NCBI RefSeq assembly: GCF_014646135.1
Contig: NZ_BMMW01000002.1
Coordinates: 248,001-312,000 of the forward strand
DNA: 64,000 bases
From: Nocardia camponoti
GTDB taxonomy: Bacteria; Actinomycetota; Actinomycetes; Mycobacteriales; Mycobacteriaceae
Direction of reading: 5' to 3'
The translations under genes and the position numbers were made by a program. Positions within the stretch are counted from its first letter, which is position 1; each line of letters starts with the position of its first letter. Below, piece after piece: positions 56,472 through 63,719 of this stretch. A model generated the notes under the pieces. It saw nothing but the letters and a program-made list of their open reading frames with translations. It did not search any database and was not told the DNA's origin.

Positions 56472-57326
56472 TTAGTGGTATTGCGTCAGCTCCGCGCGCG
56501 CGGCCTCGCCAGCTTCGCCCAGGTCAGTGCGACCAAAAACGTTCCAGCGCTTCAACAGTGGCGCGAAAACGAGTTCGCCTTCACGTGCCGGGTCGTAAAT
56601 GCCCGCCGCAGCCAGCGCGGTGTCGCTCGAACCGCCGCCCGGCAGCTCGACGAAGGGCACCTTGAAGGCGGCGACCTGATCGGCGATCGCGCGCAGCGCC
56701 TGGTCGGGCACCAGGTCGAGCGCGGCGGCAACGAGGTCGGCGAAGAACTCCGCCTGCAGCTCGTCGTCGGCGGCGAGCTTGTTGGCGATGGCGGTGACGT
56801 AGGCGTTCTCGCCGAGCGCGGCGGTGTTGCGATGCCGGACCGCGGCGGCGGCCTCTTCGAACGCCGACGCGACGAGCACGTCGATGAGGTGCAACGACGG
56901 GCGGTTGAACCCGGCGACCATGTGCGACATGCGCGCGCGTTCCAGGGCGACGGGGTCGACCGAACGCGACACCATCAGGTAGTTGCGGATGAGGATCTCG
57001 TGGCGGTTCTCCTCGGCCGTCCACCGACCAACCCAGCGCCACCACGGGCCCGTGCGCAGGTACTTGCCCAGCTCACGGTGGTAGGACGGCAGATTGTCGG
57101 CGACAAGCACGCTGACCGTGAGCGCGAGCGCAGCGGTTTCGCTGAGCTGCGACTGCTCAGGCGACCAGTCGGTGCCACCCATGAATTCGAAGTTGCGTCC
57201 ATCGGCCCACGGCACCAGGTCGTGCGGCTGCCAGCCCTCGGCCACCTCAATGTGGCGAGCGAGGTTGGTTTCCACCACGGGAGCCAGTTCGCTGAGCAGT
57301 TCGCGGTCGGTCAAAGTTTTCTGCAC
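56472..57326 (-). CDS. desA2: Acyl-ACP desaturase family protein (DesA2-like) with altered metal ligands
   Basis: 284 residues from GTG 57326, chosen because TAGTTT is 7 nt upstream; TTG 57335 overlaps that box. The FA_desaturase_2 helices are recognisable: QSQLSETAALALTVSV (first Glu), WTAEENRHEILIRNYL (EXXH), SAFEEAAAAVRHRNT (Glu). In the last site the usual DEXXH is AADDELQAEFF, so the Glu is Asp and the His is Gln. Place next to phoH2 matches Rv1094. Whether it still desaturates is doubtful from sequence; it may have another role in fatty or mycolic acid modification. Confidence 0.85.
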   Translation of the reverse strand: MQKTLTDRELLSELAPVVETNLARHIEVAEGWQPHDLVPWADGRNFEFMGGTDWSPEQSQLSETAALALTVSVLVADNLPSYHRELGKYLRTGPWWRWVGRWTAEENRHEILIRNYLMVSRSVDPVALERARMSHMVAGFNRPSLHLIDVLVASAFEEAAAAVRHRNTAALGENAYVTAIANKLAADDELQAEFFADLVAAALDLVPDQALRAIADQVAAFKVPFVELPGGGSSDTALAAAGIYDPAREGELVFAPLLKRWNVFGRTDLGEAGEAARAELTQYH

Positions 57327-57333
57327 GCCCGAC

Positions 57334-57339
57334 AAACTA
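57334..57339 (-). promoter_or_regulatory. -10 hexamer for leaderless desA2-like gene
   Basis: TAGTTT on the minus strand, 7 nt before GTG 57326; no Shine-Dalgarno. Confidence 0.45.
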
Positions 57340-57407
57340 GCCGGTCGCGCCCAAGCGCGGGGACCATCCCCATAGATAAGGCCCCCACGCTGGGCGGATT
57401 GACAGAA

Positions 57408-57962
57408 TTATTTGGGCGTGACTGTGGTTTGCCCGTTGACCCACGTGATCGTGCCGCCCTCAAAATCGCTCTGTTTGCCGCCGGTGATGTCCTTCTCGTC
57501 CGACGTCGGGTAGCCAAGCGTGCCGTTGACGCCGCCGTCGGCATCCCACGCTTCGCGGATGTCGCCCCAGACAACGTGGGCACCCGTTGCCGACGACCAG
57601 TAGATGGCACCGCCGTCGAAGTCTTGGTAAAGGCCGCCGTTGGGGCCGTTTTCCTGCGGGCCGGTGGGGTTGCCGAGCGGGCTGGTTGTGCCGCCGAACG
57701 CGGTGTACTTCTTGTAGATCTCGCCGGAAACGGCGATTTCCCCGGTGGGGGTGAGGATCGTTGTTGAATCGCCTGCCGCTGTTGCCGACGTGGACGGGGC
57801 GCTGGTGTCGGGGGTTGCGGTGACGCTGAGCGCTGACGTTGCGCTCGCGGTGACGTTGTCGCTGCTTGAATCGTCGTCTGAACAGGCGGTGAGCAGCAAG
57901 CCGGCAGCCGCGATAACCGCGACGCCGGTGGCCAAAGCGCGTGATCGAGCGAAGTGGGTCAT
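57408..57962 (-). CDS. LGFP-repeat lipoprotein
   Basis: 184 residues from ATG 57962, which has GGAGG 6 nt upstream; ATG 57968 abuts the Shine-Dalgarno. Signal peptide with lipobox LLTAC, then a Ser/Thr/Asp-rich linker of ~45 residues, then LGFP-type repeats (TSPLGNPTGPQ, GTLGYPTSDEKD, each followed by a beta hairpin with FDGGAIYW or FEGGTITW). LGFP proteins associate with mycolic-acid cell walls, for example in the C-terminus of some mycolyltransferases. The exact role here is unknown. Confidence 0.85.
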   Translation of the reverse strand: MTHFARSRALATGVAVIAAAGLLLTACSDDDSSSDNVTASATSALSVTATPDTSAPSTSATAAGDSTTILTPTGEIAVSGEIYKKYTAFGGTTSPLGNPTGPQENGPNGGLYQDFDGGAIYWSSATGAHVVWGDIREAWDADGGVNGTLGYPTSDEKDITGGKQSDFEGGTITWVNGQTTVTPK

Positions 57963-57997
57963 GTCCATCCTCCGAGTCGAGCTGGCCGAAATCGGAA

Positions 57998-58041
57998 CTA
58001 GCAACGGCCCGACAAACCGAAATTCGCCGAGCCGTTGCTAG
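57998..58041 (-). promoter_or_regulatory. 11-bp inverted repeat in leader of LGFP lipoprotein
   Basis: CTAGCAACGGC (57998-58008) and GCCGTTGCTAG (58031-58041) are perfect inverted arms separated by 22 nt, 36-80 nt before the ATG. It could be an mRNA leader hairpin or a repressor site. The remaining ~90 bp to phoH2 show nothing else. Confidence 0.5.
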
Positions 58042-58128
58042 AGGTAGCTTCGTGGATATTACCCACTAGGCACCGGGATAAACAGCGATCGCAACAAGGT
58101 TGCCAGACCCCTTTATTTACGCTCCGAG

Positions 58129-59469
58129 CTACGCCGAAGGACCGTATTCCTCCAACATCTCGGTGACCAGCGCCGCGATGGGCGACCGCTCGCTTCGGGT
58201 GAGCGTGATGTGGGCGAAAAGCGGGTGACCCTTGAGCTTTTCGATCACCGCGGCGACACCGTCGTGACGGCCTACGCGCAGGTTGTCGCGCTGGGCGACG
58301 TCGTGGGTGAGCACCACCCGCGAACCCGTGCCAAGTCGACTCAACACCGTGAGCAGAACGTTGCGCTCAAGCGACTGCGCCTCGTCGACGATCACGAACG
58401 AATCGTGCAGCGAGCGGCCACGGATGTGGGTGAGCGGAAGCACTTCGAGCATGTCGCGCGCGAGAACTTCCTCCATCACCTCGCGGCTAGCGAGGCCGTC
58501 GAGGGTGTCGAACACCGCCTGAGCCCACGGGCCCATCTTCTCGCTTTCCGAGCCGGGCAGGTAGCCGAGTTCCTGGCCGCCAACCGCGTAGAGCGGCCGG
58601 AAAACGACAACCTTGCGCTGCGTGCGCCGTTCAAGGACCGCTTCCAGCCCGGCAGTAAGCGCCAGTGCCGACTTGCCCGTACCAGCCCGTCCGCCCATCG
58701 ACACGATGCCGATGGATTCGTCGAGCAGCAGGTCGAGGGCGATGCGCTGTTCAGCCGAACGACCGTGCAGGCCGAAAGCCTCACGCTCCCTGACCAATTG
58801 GACGCGCTTGTCGGGCGTGACGCGACCAAGTGCGCTTGAGCTGCCGCCAAGGAGCCGAATGCCGGTGTGGCACGGCAACTCTCGCGCGCTTTCCAAGTCG
58901 ATGATCGACTCGGTGAAGAGCTGGTCGATCTGTTCGCGGGCCACGTCGAGTTCGACCATGCCCGTCCACCCCGAGGTGACCACATCCTGCGCGTGGTACT
59001 CGTCGGCCTGCAACCCGACCGCGCTCGCCTTGACCCGCAGCGGAATGTCTTTGGAAACCAACACAACCGAGCGGCCCTCGGCCGCGAAGTTCAACGCGCA
59101 CGCGAGGATGCGCGCATCGTTGTTGTCGGTGCGGAACCCAGCGGGCAGCAGCGCGGGATCAGTGTGATTGAGCTCCACCTGCAAAGTGCCACCCTCAGTG
59201 CCAATCGGCAGCGGCTGATCGAGCCTGCCGTGGCGAACGCGCAGGTCGTCGAGCATGCGCAGGGCTTCGCGGGCGAACCAACCCAGTTCGTGGTGGTGGC
59301 GTTTTGCCTCAAGTTCGCTGATTACGACCAGCGGTAAGACCACCTGGTTGGCGCCGAAGCGGGTGACGGCCCACGGATCGGAGAGCAGCACCGAAGTGTC
59401 GACAACGAATGTGGCCGGGGAGTGCTGAGCCGTGTGCATCGCGGCGGAAACGGAGCGTGCATCAGTCAC
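58129..59469 (-). CDS. phoH2: PhoH2: PIN-domain RNase fused to PhoH ATPase/helicase
   Basis: 446 residues from GTG 59469, with AAGGAG 6 nt upstream. N-terminal PIN domain ([19 protein letters not shown] with the first Asp, [15 protein letters not shown] with later acidic residues) and C-terminal PhoH domain (Walker [19 protein letters not shown], Walker [14 protein letters not shown], then [13 protein letters not shown]). Mycobacterial PhoH2 (Rv1095) unwinds and cleaves RNA. A 31-codon frame overlaps its start by GTGA, recalling the overlapping phoAT gene reported in mycobacteria. Confidence 0.93.
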   Translation of the reverse strand: MTDARSVSAAMHTAQHSPATFVVDTSVLLSDPWAVTRFGANQVVLPLVVISELEAKRHHHELGWFAREALRMLDDLRVRHGRLDQPLPIGTEGGTLQVELNHTDPALLPAGFRTDNNDARILACALNFAAEGRSVVLVSKDIPLRVKASAVGLQADEYHAQDVVTSGWTGMVELDVAREQIDQLFTESIIDLESARELPCHTGIRLLGGSSSALGRVTPDKRVQLVREREAFGLHGRSAEQRIALDLLLDESIGIVSMGGRAGTGKSALALTAGLEAVLERRTQRKVVVFRPLYAVGGQELGYLPGSESEKMGPWAQAVFDTLDGLASREVMEEVLARDMLEVLPLTHIRGRSLHDSFVIVDEAQSLERNVLLTVLSRLGTGSRVVLTHDVAQRDNLRVGRHDGVAAVIEKLKGHPLFAHITLTRSERSPIAALVTEMLEEYGPSA

Positions 59470-59561
59470 GGTTGGCTCCTTAGTTGTTCGCGCGACACCA
59501 CGCGAACGATCTCGCTGGACCGGTCCGTCCTCAGGAAGTTGAGGGTGAACTCAACCGCCAC
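59466..59561 (-). CDS. 31-codon ORF overlapping phoH2, possible PhoAT-type antitoxin
   Basis: From GTG 59561 to TGA at 59466-59468, which overlaps the phoH2 GTG as GTGA. The product begins [17 protein letters not shown] and ends EQLRSQP; it is basic, with no membrane segment. The phoH2 Shine-Dalgarno lies within its last codons, so translation would be coupled. The GTG abuts a stable GC hairpin and has no clear Shine-Dalgarno. An unannotated gene (phoAT) overlapping phoH2 by 4 bp has been described in mycobacteria; I infer equivalence from position only. Confidence 0.4.
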   Translation of the reverse strand: MAVEFTLNFLRTDRSSEIVRVVSREQLRSQP

Positions 59562-59601
59562 GAGGGCCGGGTGCCGGCCCTCTCGTACTGAGTAACTCAG
59601 T
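59529..59601 (-). promoter_or_regulatory. Structured leader upstream of phoH2
   Basis: On the 5' side of phoH2 lie GAGGGCCGG/CCGGCCCTC (9 bp, loop of three, 59562-59582), ACTGAGT-A-ACTCAGT (7-1-7 palindrome, 59587-59601) and alternative pairings CCTCA/TGAGG and GTTGAG/CTCAAC (59529-59554). Mutually exclusive stems of this kind can act as a leader switch or attenuator; that is inference. The rest of the ~140 bp to the divergent gene holds its promoter. Confidence 0.4.
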
Positions 59602-59728
59602 CACGGTTTCGGACCTCCCGTACGAGCCACTCCGACGCGGCCCGCAGCTTCGACGCTACCGGCGATTCGGCGCGCGCGCTGCGGGACGAGAGGACGTGTC
59701 CGTGAATTCGCAGTAAATACTGCTGAGC

Positions 59729-59734
59729 TAGAGT
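59729..59734 (+). promoter_or_regulatory. -10 hexamer for leaderless 88-aa protein gene
   Basis: TAGAGT, 6 nt before ATG 59741. Confidence 0.5.
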
Positions 59735-59740
59735 CGCGGC

Positions 59741-60007
59741 ATGGCCGATGACCAGGATCTGGACTCGCTCACCTCGAAGCAGCTGCACGATCTTGCGGTA
59801 CGCAAGGCGGTGCGCCACGGCGACCTGAAGTTCCTCTGGCAGCTACTCAAAGCCATTCCCGCCGCCGAAGCCGAAGCGGGCGACGTTGGCGAAAGCGAAG
59901 CCGACATCAAGTACGTCGTGCCGATGCTTGACGACTACATCCATGCCGGTGACGGCAAGTTGGCCGAGGTGCTGCGGCCAACTTACCTGGACTACCTGCG
60001 CAAATAA
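59741..60007 (+). CDS. Conserved hypothetical protein, 88 aa
   Basis: A soluble, acidic and helical protein with LTSKQLHDLAVRKAVRHGDL, KFLWQLLKAIPAAEAEAGDV and YVVPMLDDYIHAGDGKLAEV. No family is recognised with confidence; the helical pattern could be a small interaction module. ATG without Shine-Dalgarno, 6 nt after TAGAGT. Convergent with the EphG-like gene, only 4 nt between their stops. Confidence 0.75.
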   Translation: MADDQDLDSLTSKQLHDLAVRKAVRHGDLKFLWQLLKAIPAAEAEAGDVGESEADIKYVVPMLDDYIHAGDGKLAEVLRPTYLDYLRK

Positions 60008-60011
60008 CCGG

Positions 60012-60431
60012 TTAGCGCTTGATGATGGCGTTGACGATGCCCTTGAAGACGCCAGCGGTGAAGTTGCCCATGCTGAAATGGTCGTCCCACAGGGTGATAT
60101 GGGTGTTGGCGATGTGGAACGTGCCCGACACCCAGAACCCGGTACGGATCGGGCCAACGCTGAGGTAGTCGGTGCGATCGGTAAGCACAACGCCGTCGTG
60201 CCCGGCGATGTGGTGGATGTCGACACCGAACCCGAACTGCGGCTTGTTGAGGGCACGCAGCACCTTGGCCACCTGAGGTTTGCCCGACAGTGTCGGGAGC
60301 CCGGTGTTTTTCCAGACGATGTCGTCGGCAAGCAGATCAAGCGCTTCGTCGACAAGGCCCAGTTCGAGCGCCCCGAAGAACTGGCGAACGAGCGTCACAT
60401 CGTTATCGGGCAATTTCGGCTCATCGGTCAT
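60012..60431 (-). CDS. Limonene-1,2-epoxide hydrolase family protein (EphG-like)
   Basis: 139 residues with the SnoaL-like cone fold of the LEH family. NTGLPTLSGKPQV contains the Asn, LTDRTDYL contains the Arg-x-Asp pair, and TLWDDHF the second Asp of the Asp-Arg-Asp catalytic system; VDIHHIAGHDG is also family-typical. It would hydrolyse an epoxide; M. tuberculosis EphG is the closest characterised type. TAGGCT lies 6 nt before ATG. Confidence 0.85.
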   Translation of the reverse strand: MTDEPKLPDNDVTLVRQFFGALELGLVDEALDLLADDIVWKNTGLPTLSGKPQVAKVLRALNKPQFGFGVDIHHIAGHDGVVLTDRTDYLSVGPIRTGFWVSGTFHIANTHITLWDDHFSMGNFTAGVFKGIVNAIIKR

Positions 60432-60437
60432 GGGACG

Positions 60438-60443
60438 AGCCTA
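60438..60443 (-). promoter_or_regulatory. -10 hexamer for leaderless EphG-like gene
   Basis: TAGGCT on the minus strand, 6 nt before ATG 60431. Confidence 0.5.
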
Positions 60444-60494
60444 GGTCGTGACGCCCTTTCGCCCAAGGACCCGCTGGCGGTTCATGCGTTTAAC

Positions 60495-61793
60495 TCACCA
60501 CGCGGGCAGTCCGTCGTCGCCGCGCTGACGCACCCGTTGGCGGCGGCGGAAGAAGACCTCGTCCGGGCTGATCGGAGTCAGTGCGCTGGTGATGCGGCTC
60601 AGGCGGGTGTCGTAGCGGTGTTCGCGCACGTGGCGTTCGATGCTCGCCTGCCATTCCGGCGACAACCGCGACCAGATCGCGGCAACACGCGACTGACCGC
60701 GCGCGTTCGCGTTCGACAGCAACTGGAAAAGCGGCGACCACGCGTCGGCGTCGGTCGCGTGCGCTGGCAACGCCGCGATGGTTGCCTCGTCAAGAGCGAC
60801 GAGCGCTTCGGCGAGGTGGTGCCGCGCGGGCGCGGTGGTTCGGCTCGCCAATGCGAACAACCCGCGCCACGGCTCTGGCTCATTCCGTCCGCGCAGCGAA
60901 TGCACAAGGCGCGCAAGCACATCCGGGTTCTGCATTTGCGGGTTGCCCGACAGTCCCCAAAGCCCGGCGGGGTTCAGACGGCCTGCGACGGTAAGTAGCG
61001 TGGCACCCGCGTTGCGGTGCACGACGTTGAGCACGTAACGCCCCACCGCCTGGACGGAGCCGCGCCCAAAAAGGTACTCACCGAGTCGCACAGTCACGTC
61101 AGGTTCCACTTTGCACAGAATCGCCAAATTGGCGTGCTGCAATTCGCCCGAGCCGACTAGCGTCGCATGAATAAAGCCTGGAATGCGATTATTTGGCCCA
61201 TCGATGAGGACCCGAATGATGTAACTCAGCCGATGCGCGGGGTAGGCGTAAGCGCCGGTGAACATCAGTCCCGCGTCATCGAGCACGCTGCGTTCCAACT
61301 CGTCAACGATCGGATCGGAAATCGATGACAAAAATCGAGCGGCGGTCAAATAGTCCCGGCGACGTAGCAATTCGTTGATGATGTCGGCGATGGGCTTCGC
61401 CGTCCCGTAACGCATCACGCCAGCGAACGTGTCGGGGTCGAGGTATGGGGCACCGTCGCATGCGTAAATGGTGTCGATCGCGCACAGCGCTTGCGCGAGT
61501 TTCTGCGGATACCGATTACCGATCGTGCCAAGGAGTCGGGCGGCGAGAACGGGCGGCACAACTCGCTCAAAAAGGCTCACGCCAAGGCCCAGCGGGAAGA
61601 TCGGGACAAGCGGGGCCAAGCGGCGAAAGGTGTCCGCGTGCTCGGCGTGCAGCGCCGAAAGCAAGTGCCGTTGCAGGGCCGAAAGGTGGTCGGCACCAAG
61701 GCGACTCAAGGGCGCGATCGCGCGCGGGTGCACCTGCAACGTGCGCGCGAGCACAACAAGTTGCGTCTGTGCTTCAAGGTCGGACTCGATCAT
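60495..61793 (-). CDS. Unrecognised 432-residue protein
   Basis: I do not recognise the family. The chain is largely helical with repeated short helices, for example LSALQRHLLSALHAEHADTF, RNAGATLLTVAGRLNPAGLW and PDVLARLVHSLRGRNE, suggesting an alpha-solenoid. A hydrophobic stretch (LVPIFPLGLGVSLFERVVPP, about 62-85) might touch the membrane. It ends in an Arg-rich tail (FFRRRQRVRQRG). ATG overlaps the preceding stop (ATGA 61790-61793), so it forms an operon with the small gene upstream. Confidence 0.75.
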   Translation of the reverse strand: MIESDLEAQTQLVVLARTLQVHPRAIAPLSRLGADHLSALQRHLLSALHAEHADTFRRLAPLVPIFPLGLGVSLFERVVPPVLAARLLGTIGNRYPQKLAQALCAIDTIYACDGAPYLDPDTFAGVMRYGTAKPIADIINELLRRRDYLTAARFLSSISDPIVDELERSVLDDAGLMFTGAYAYPAHRLSYIIRVLIDGPNNRIPGFIHATLVGSGELQHANLAILCKVEPDVTVRLGEYLFGRGSVQAVGRYVLNVVHRNAGATLLTVAGRLNPAGLWGLSGNPQMQNPDVLARLVHSLRGRNEPEPWRGLFALASRTTAPARHHLAEALVALDEATIAALPAHATDADAWSPLFQLLSNANARGQSRVAAIWSRLSPEWQASIERHVREHRYDTRLSRITSALTPISPDEVFFRRRQRVRQRGDDGLPAW

Positions 61794-62008
61794 GACTCGA
61801 CCCCGAAAAGCAGACGGCGCGTTATCCGTCGCAAAGGTGCGGGCATCGCGGTAATCGCCGCGGTGATGGCCGAGGCCAGCCCGTCCTTCTCGTTTTGCCG
61901 CGCTGTCCGAAACATCGCGACTAATTGCGCGGCTTCAGCTTCGGTAAGCAGTTCGAACGCGTAGATCGAGCCGCCGGTCTCACGCGCGAGCTCGCGTCGA
62001 TACTCCAT
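61790..62008 (-). CDS. Small conserved-looking protein, 72 aa
   Basis: 72 residues, with GGSIYAFELLTEAEAAQLVA, ARQNEKDGLASAITAAITAM and APLRRITRRLLFG. It is amphipathic and helical, with a basic end. No family is recognised. It is followed with an ATGA overlap by the 432-residue gene. ATG 62008 has AAGG 8-11 nt upstream and no clear TANNNT box at 6-7 nt. Confidence 0.65.
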   Translation of the reverse strand: MEYRRELARETGGSIYAFELLTEAEAAQLVAMFRTARQNEKDGLASAITAAITAMPAPLRRITRRLLFGVES

Positions 62009-62101
62009 GCACTGACCTTGCTACTGATCAGTACTCCCGGATACCTTTCGCCCGAATTTTGTGCTTTCCGACAAACGAACACTTCACTTCGCGCGCGAAA
62101 G

Positions 62102-62141
62102 ACAAAACGACGGGCTCCGACACCAATGCCGGAACCCGTCG
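62102..62141 (-). terminator. Intrinsic terminator after glyA
   Basis: CGACGGG-C-TCCG (62108-62119) pairs with CGGA-A-CCCGTCG (62130-62141), one mismatch, and is followed on the minus strand by TTTTGTC. Confidence 0.8.
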
Positions 62142-62158
62142 CCGCGAGCTTTGAGCGG

Positions 62159-63454
62159 CTAGCCCAGCAGTCGCCAATCTTCGAGGCCCTGGTACAGCGG
62201 AACGCTCTGCGCGAGGCGCGAAACCCGACCGCGCAGCGTCTCCACATCGGAAGTACCAGCGAGCGCGGCGGCGATGATGTCGGCGACCTCGGTGAATTCG
62301 GCATCGCCGAAACCACGGGTCGCGAGCGCGGCAGTGCCGATACGCAGGCCGGAGGTGACCATCGGCGGGCGCGGGTCGAACGGCACCGCGTTGCGGTTGA
62401 CGGTGATGCCAACCTCATGCAGCACGTCTTCGGCCTGCTGACCGTCGAGTTCGGAATTGCGCAGGTCGACGAGCACGAGGTGCACGTCGGTGCCGCCGGT
62501 GAGCACCGAAACGCCCTTACCCTGCACGTCAGCACCGGTGAGACGCTCAGCGAGGATGCGCGCGCCCGACAGCGTGCGGGCCTGACGGTCCTTGAACTCA
62601 TCCGTCGCGGCGATCTTGAACGCGGCAGCCTTGGCGGCGATCACGTGCATGAGCGGGCCGCCCTGCTGACCGGGGAAAACCGCCGAGTTGAGCTTCTTCG
62701 CGAACTCCTGCTTGGCCAGGATCAGGCCGGAGCGCGGGCCACCGAGAGTCTTGTGCACGGTCGAAGAGACAACGTCGGCGTACGGCACCGGCGACGGGTG
62801 CAGGCCAGCGGCAACAAGGCCGGCGAAGTGGGCCATGTCGACCCACAGGTAAGCGCCGACCTCGTCAGCGATCTCGCGGAAGCGCGCGAAGTCCTGGTGA
62901 CGCGGGTAGGCCGACCAACCAGCGACGATCACCTTCGGCTTGGCCTTGAGCGCGATGTCGCGCACCTCGTCCATGTCGATGCGGTGGTCTTCCTTCGACA
63001 CCCCGTAGGAGTGCACGTCATACAGCTTGCCCGAGAAGTTCAAGCGCATGCCGTGGGTGAGGTGACCACCGTGGGCAAGGTCGAGGCCGAGCAGCGTCTC
63101 GCCCGGGTTCATCAGCGCCATCAGCACAGCGGCGTTGGCTTGCGCGCCCGAGTGCGGCTGAACGTTGGCGAATTCCGCGCCGAACAGCTCCTTCGCGCGG
63201 TCGCGAGCAAGCGTCTCGACCACGTCGACAGCTTCGCAACCACCGTAGTAGCGACGGCCCGGGTAGCCCTCGGCGTACTTGTTGGTAAGCACGCTGCCCT
63301 GGGCCTGCAGGACCGCGCGCGGCACGAAGTTCTCCGAAGCGATCATCTCGAGGGTGTCGCGTTCGCGGGCGAGTTCGCCCGCCATCGCGGCGGCCAACTC
63401 GGGATCGAGCTCACCGAGAGACTGGGTATTCACCGAAGCGGTCGTCTGCGTCAC
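62159..63454 (-). CDS. glyA: Serine hydroxymethyltransferase
   Basis: 431 residues from GTG 63454, set by TAGACT 7 nt upstream; the frame extends to 63508. [63 protein letters not shown] and the PLP-lysine site [17 protein letters not shown] are typical. It converts serine and THF to glycine and methylene-THF. It matches Rv1093 (glyA1), the neighbour of desA2 and phoH2 in mycobacteria. Confidence 0.96.
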   Translation of the reverse strand: MTQTTASVNTQSLGELDPELAAAMAGELARERDTLEMIASENFVPRAVLQAQGSVLTNKYAEGYPGRRYYGGCEAVDVVETLARDRAKELFGAEFANVQPHSGAQANAAVLMALMNPGETLLGLDLAHGGHLTHGMRLNFSGKLYDVHSYGVSKEDHRIDMDEVRDIALKAKPKVIVAGWSAYPRHQDFARFREIADEVGAYLWVDMAHFAGLVAAGLHPSPVPYADVVSSTVHKTLGGPRSGLILAKQEFAKKLNSAVFPGQQGGPLMHVIAAKAAAFKIAATDEFKDRQARTLSGARILAERLTGADVQGKGVSVLTGGTDVHLVLVDLRNSELDGQQAEDVLHEVGITVNRNAVPFDPRPPMVTSGLRIGTAALATRGFGDAEFTEVADIIAAALAGTSDVETLRGRVSRLAQSVPLYQGLEDWRLLG

Positions 63455-63461
63455 GACGCTC

Positions 63462-63467
63462 AGTCTA
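63462..63467 (-). promoter_or_regulatory. -10 hexamer for leaderless glyA
   Basis: TAGACT on the minus strand, 7 nt before GTG 63454. Confidence 0.5.
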
Positions 63468-63538
63468 TTGGGCACGAAACCGCTACTGTGCGGGGGGCTC
63501 AGCGCCAATTACCGCAGCTGAGGTAACACCGCAGCGGA

Positions 63539-63552
63539 TGTGAGCGATCACA
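63539..63552. promoter_or_regulatory. TGTGA-N4-TCACA inverted repeat upstream of the 37-codon ORF
   Basis: TGTGAGCGATCACA has perfect 5-bp arms; it resembles CRP-type or LacI-type half-sites but with 4-nt spacing instead of the CRP 6. It lies just before a TTGATT (63554-63559), possible -35, and TATTCG (63576-63581), possible -10. Confidence 0.45.
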
Positions 63553-63594
63553 CACTTGATTTCGCTTTTATCCGCTATTCGAGGAGGACCGATC

Positions 63595-63708
63595 ATGCCC
63601 GTCACCCCAGTAGTCGCGCCGTCGAACCCGATCGAAGCGTTGCTGTTGCAGCTGAACTACTGGCTGTGCAACCTATTCAACCCGGGCGGCTGCGCCATCA
63701 TCATGTGA
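63595..63708 (+). CDS. 37-residue small protein
   Basis: ATG 63595 has a very strong AGGAGG (63582-63587) at 7-nt spacing, the best Shine-Dalgarno in this part of the window. The product starts MPVTPVVAPSNPIEALLLQL, then NYWLCNLFNPGGC and ends AIIM, with two cysteines eight apart. It has a Pro-rich start and a hydrophobic amphipathic middle; no signal peptide. It could be a membrane-associated small protein or a peptide precursor; no modifying enzymes are visible nearby. No homologue is known to me. Confidence 0.6.
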   Translation: MPVTPVVAPSNPIEALLLQLNYWLCNLFNPGGCAIIM

Positions 63709-63719
63709 ATTAGGAAGTG

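Noticed and set aside
59597-59818. 73-codon minus-strand frame upstream of phoH2
   Set aside because: It has no start codon downstream of the divergent 88-aa gene, which it overlaps antisense, and it ends 128 nt before phoH2. The 31-codon overlapping frame is the better candidate.
61925-63526. 533-codon plus-strand frame over glyA
   Set aside because: Antisense shadow of an intact SHMT gene; the product is His/Arg/Val-rich without recognisable motifs.
63539-63552. True CRP/GlxR site
   Set aside because: The arms match TGTGA/TCACA, but the spacing is 4 nt, not 6, so it is reported only as an inverted repeat.
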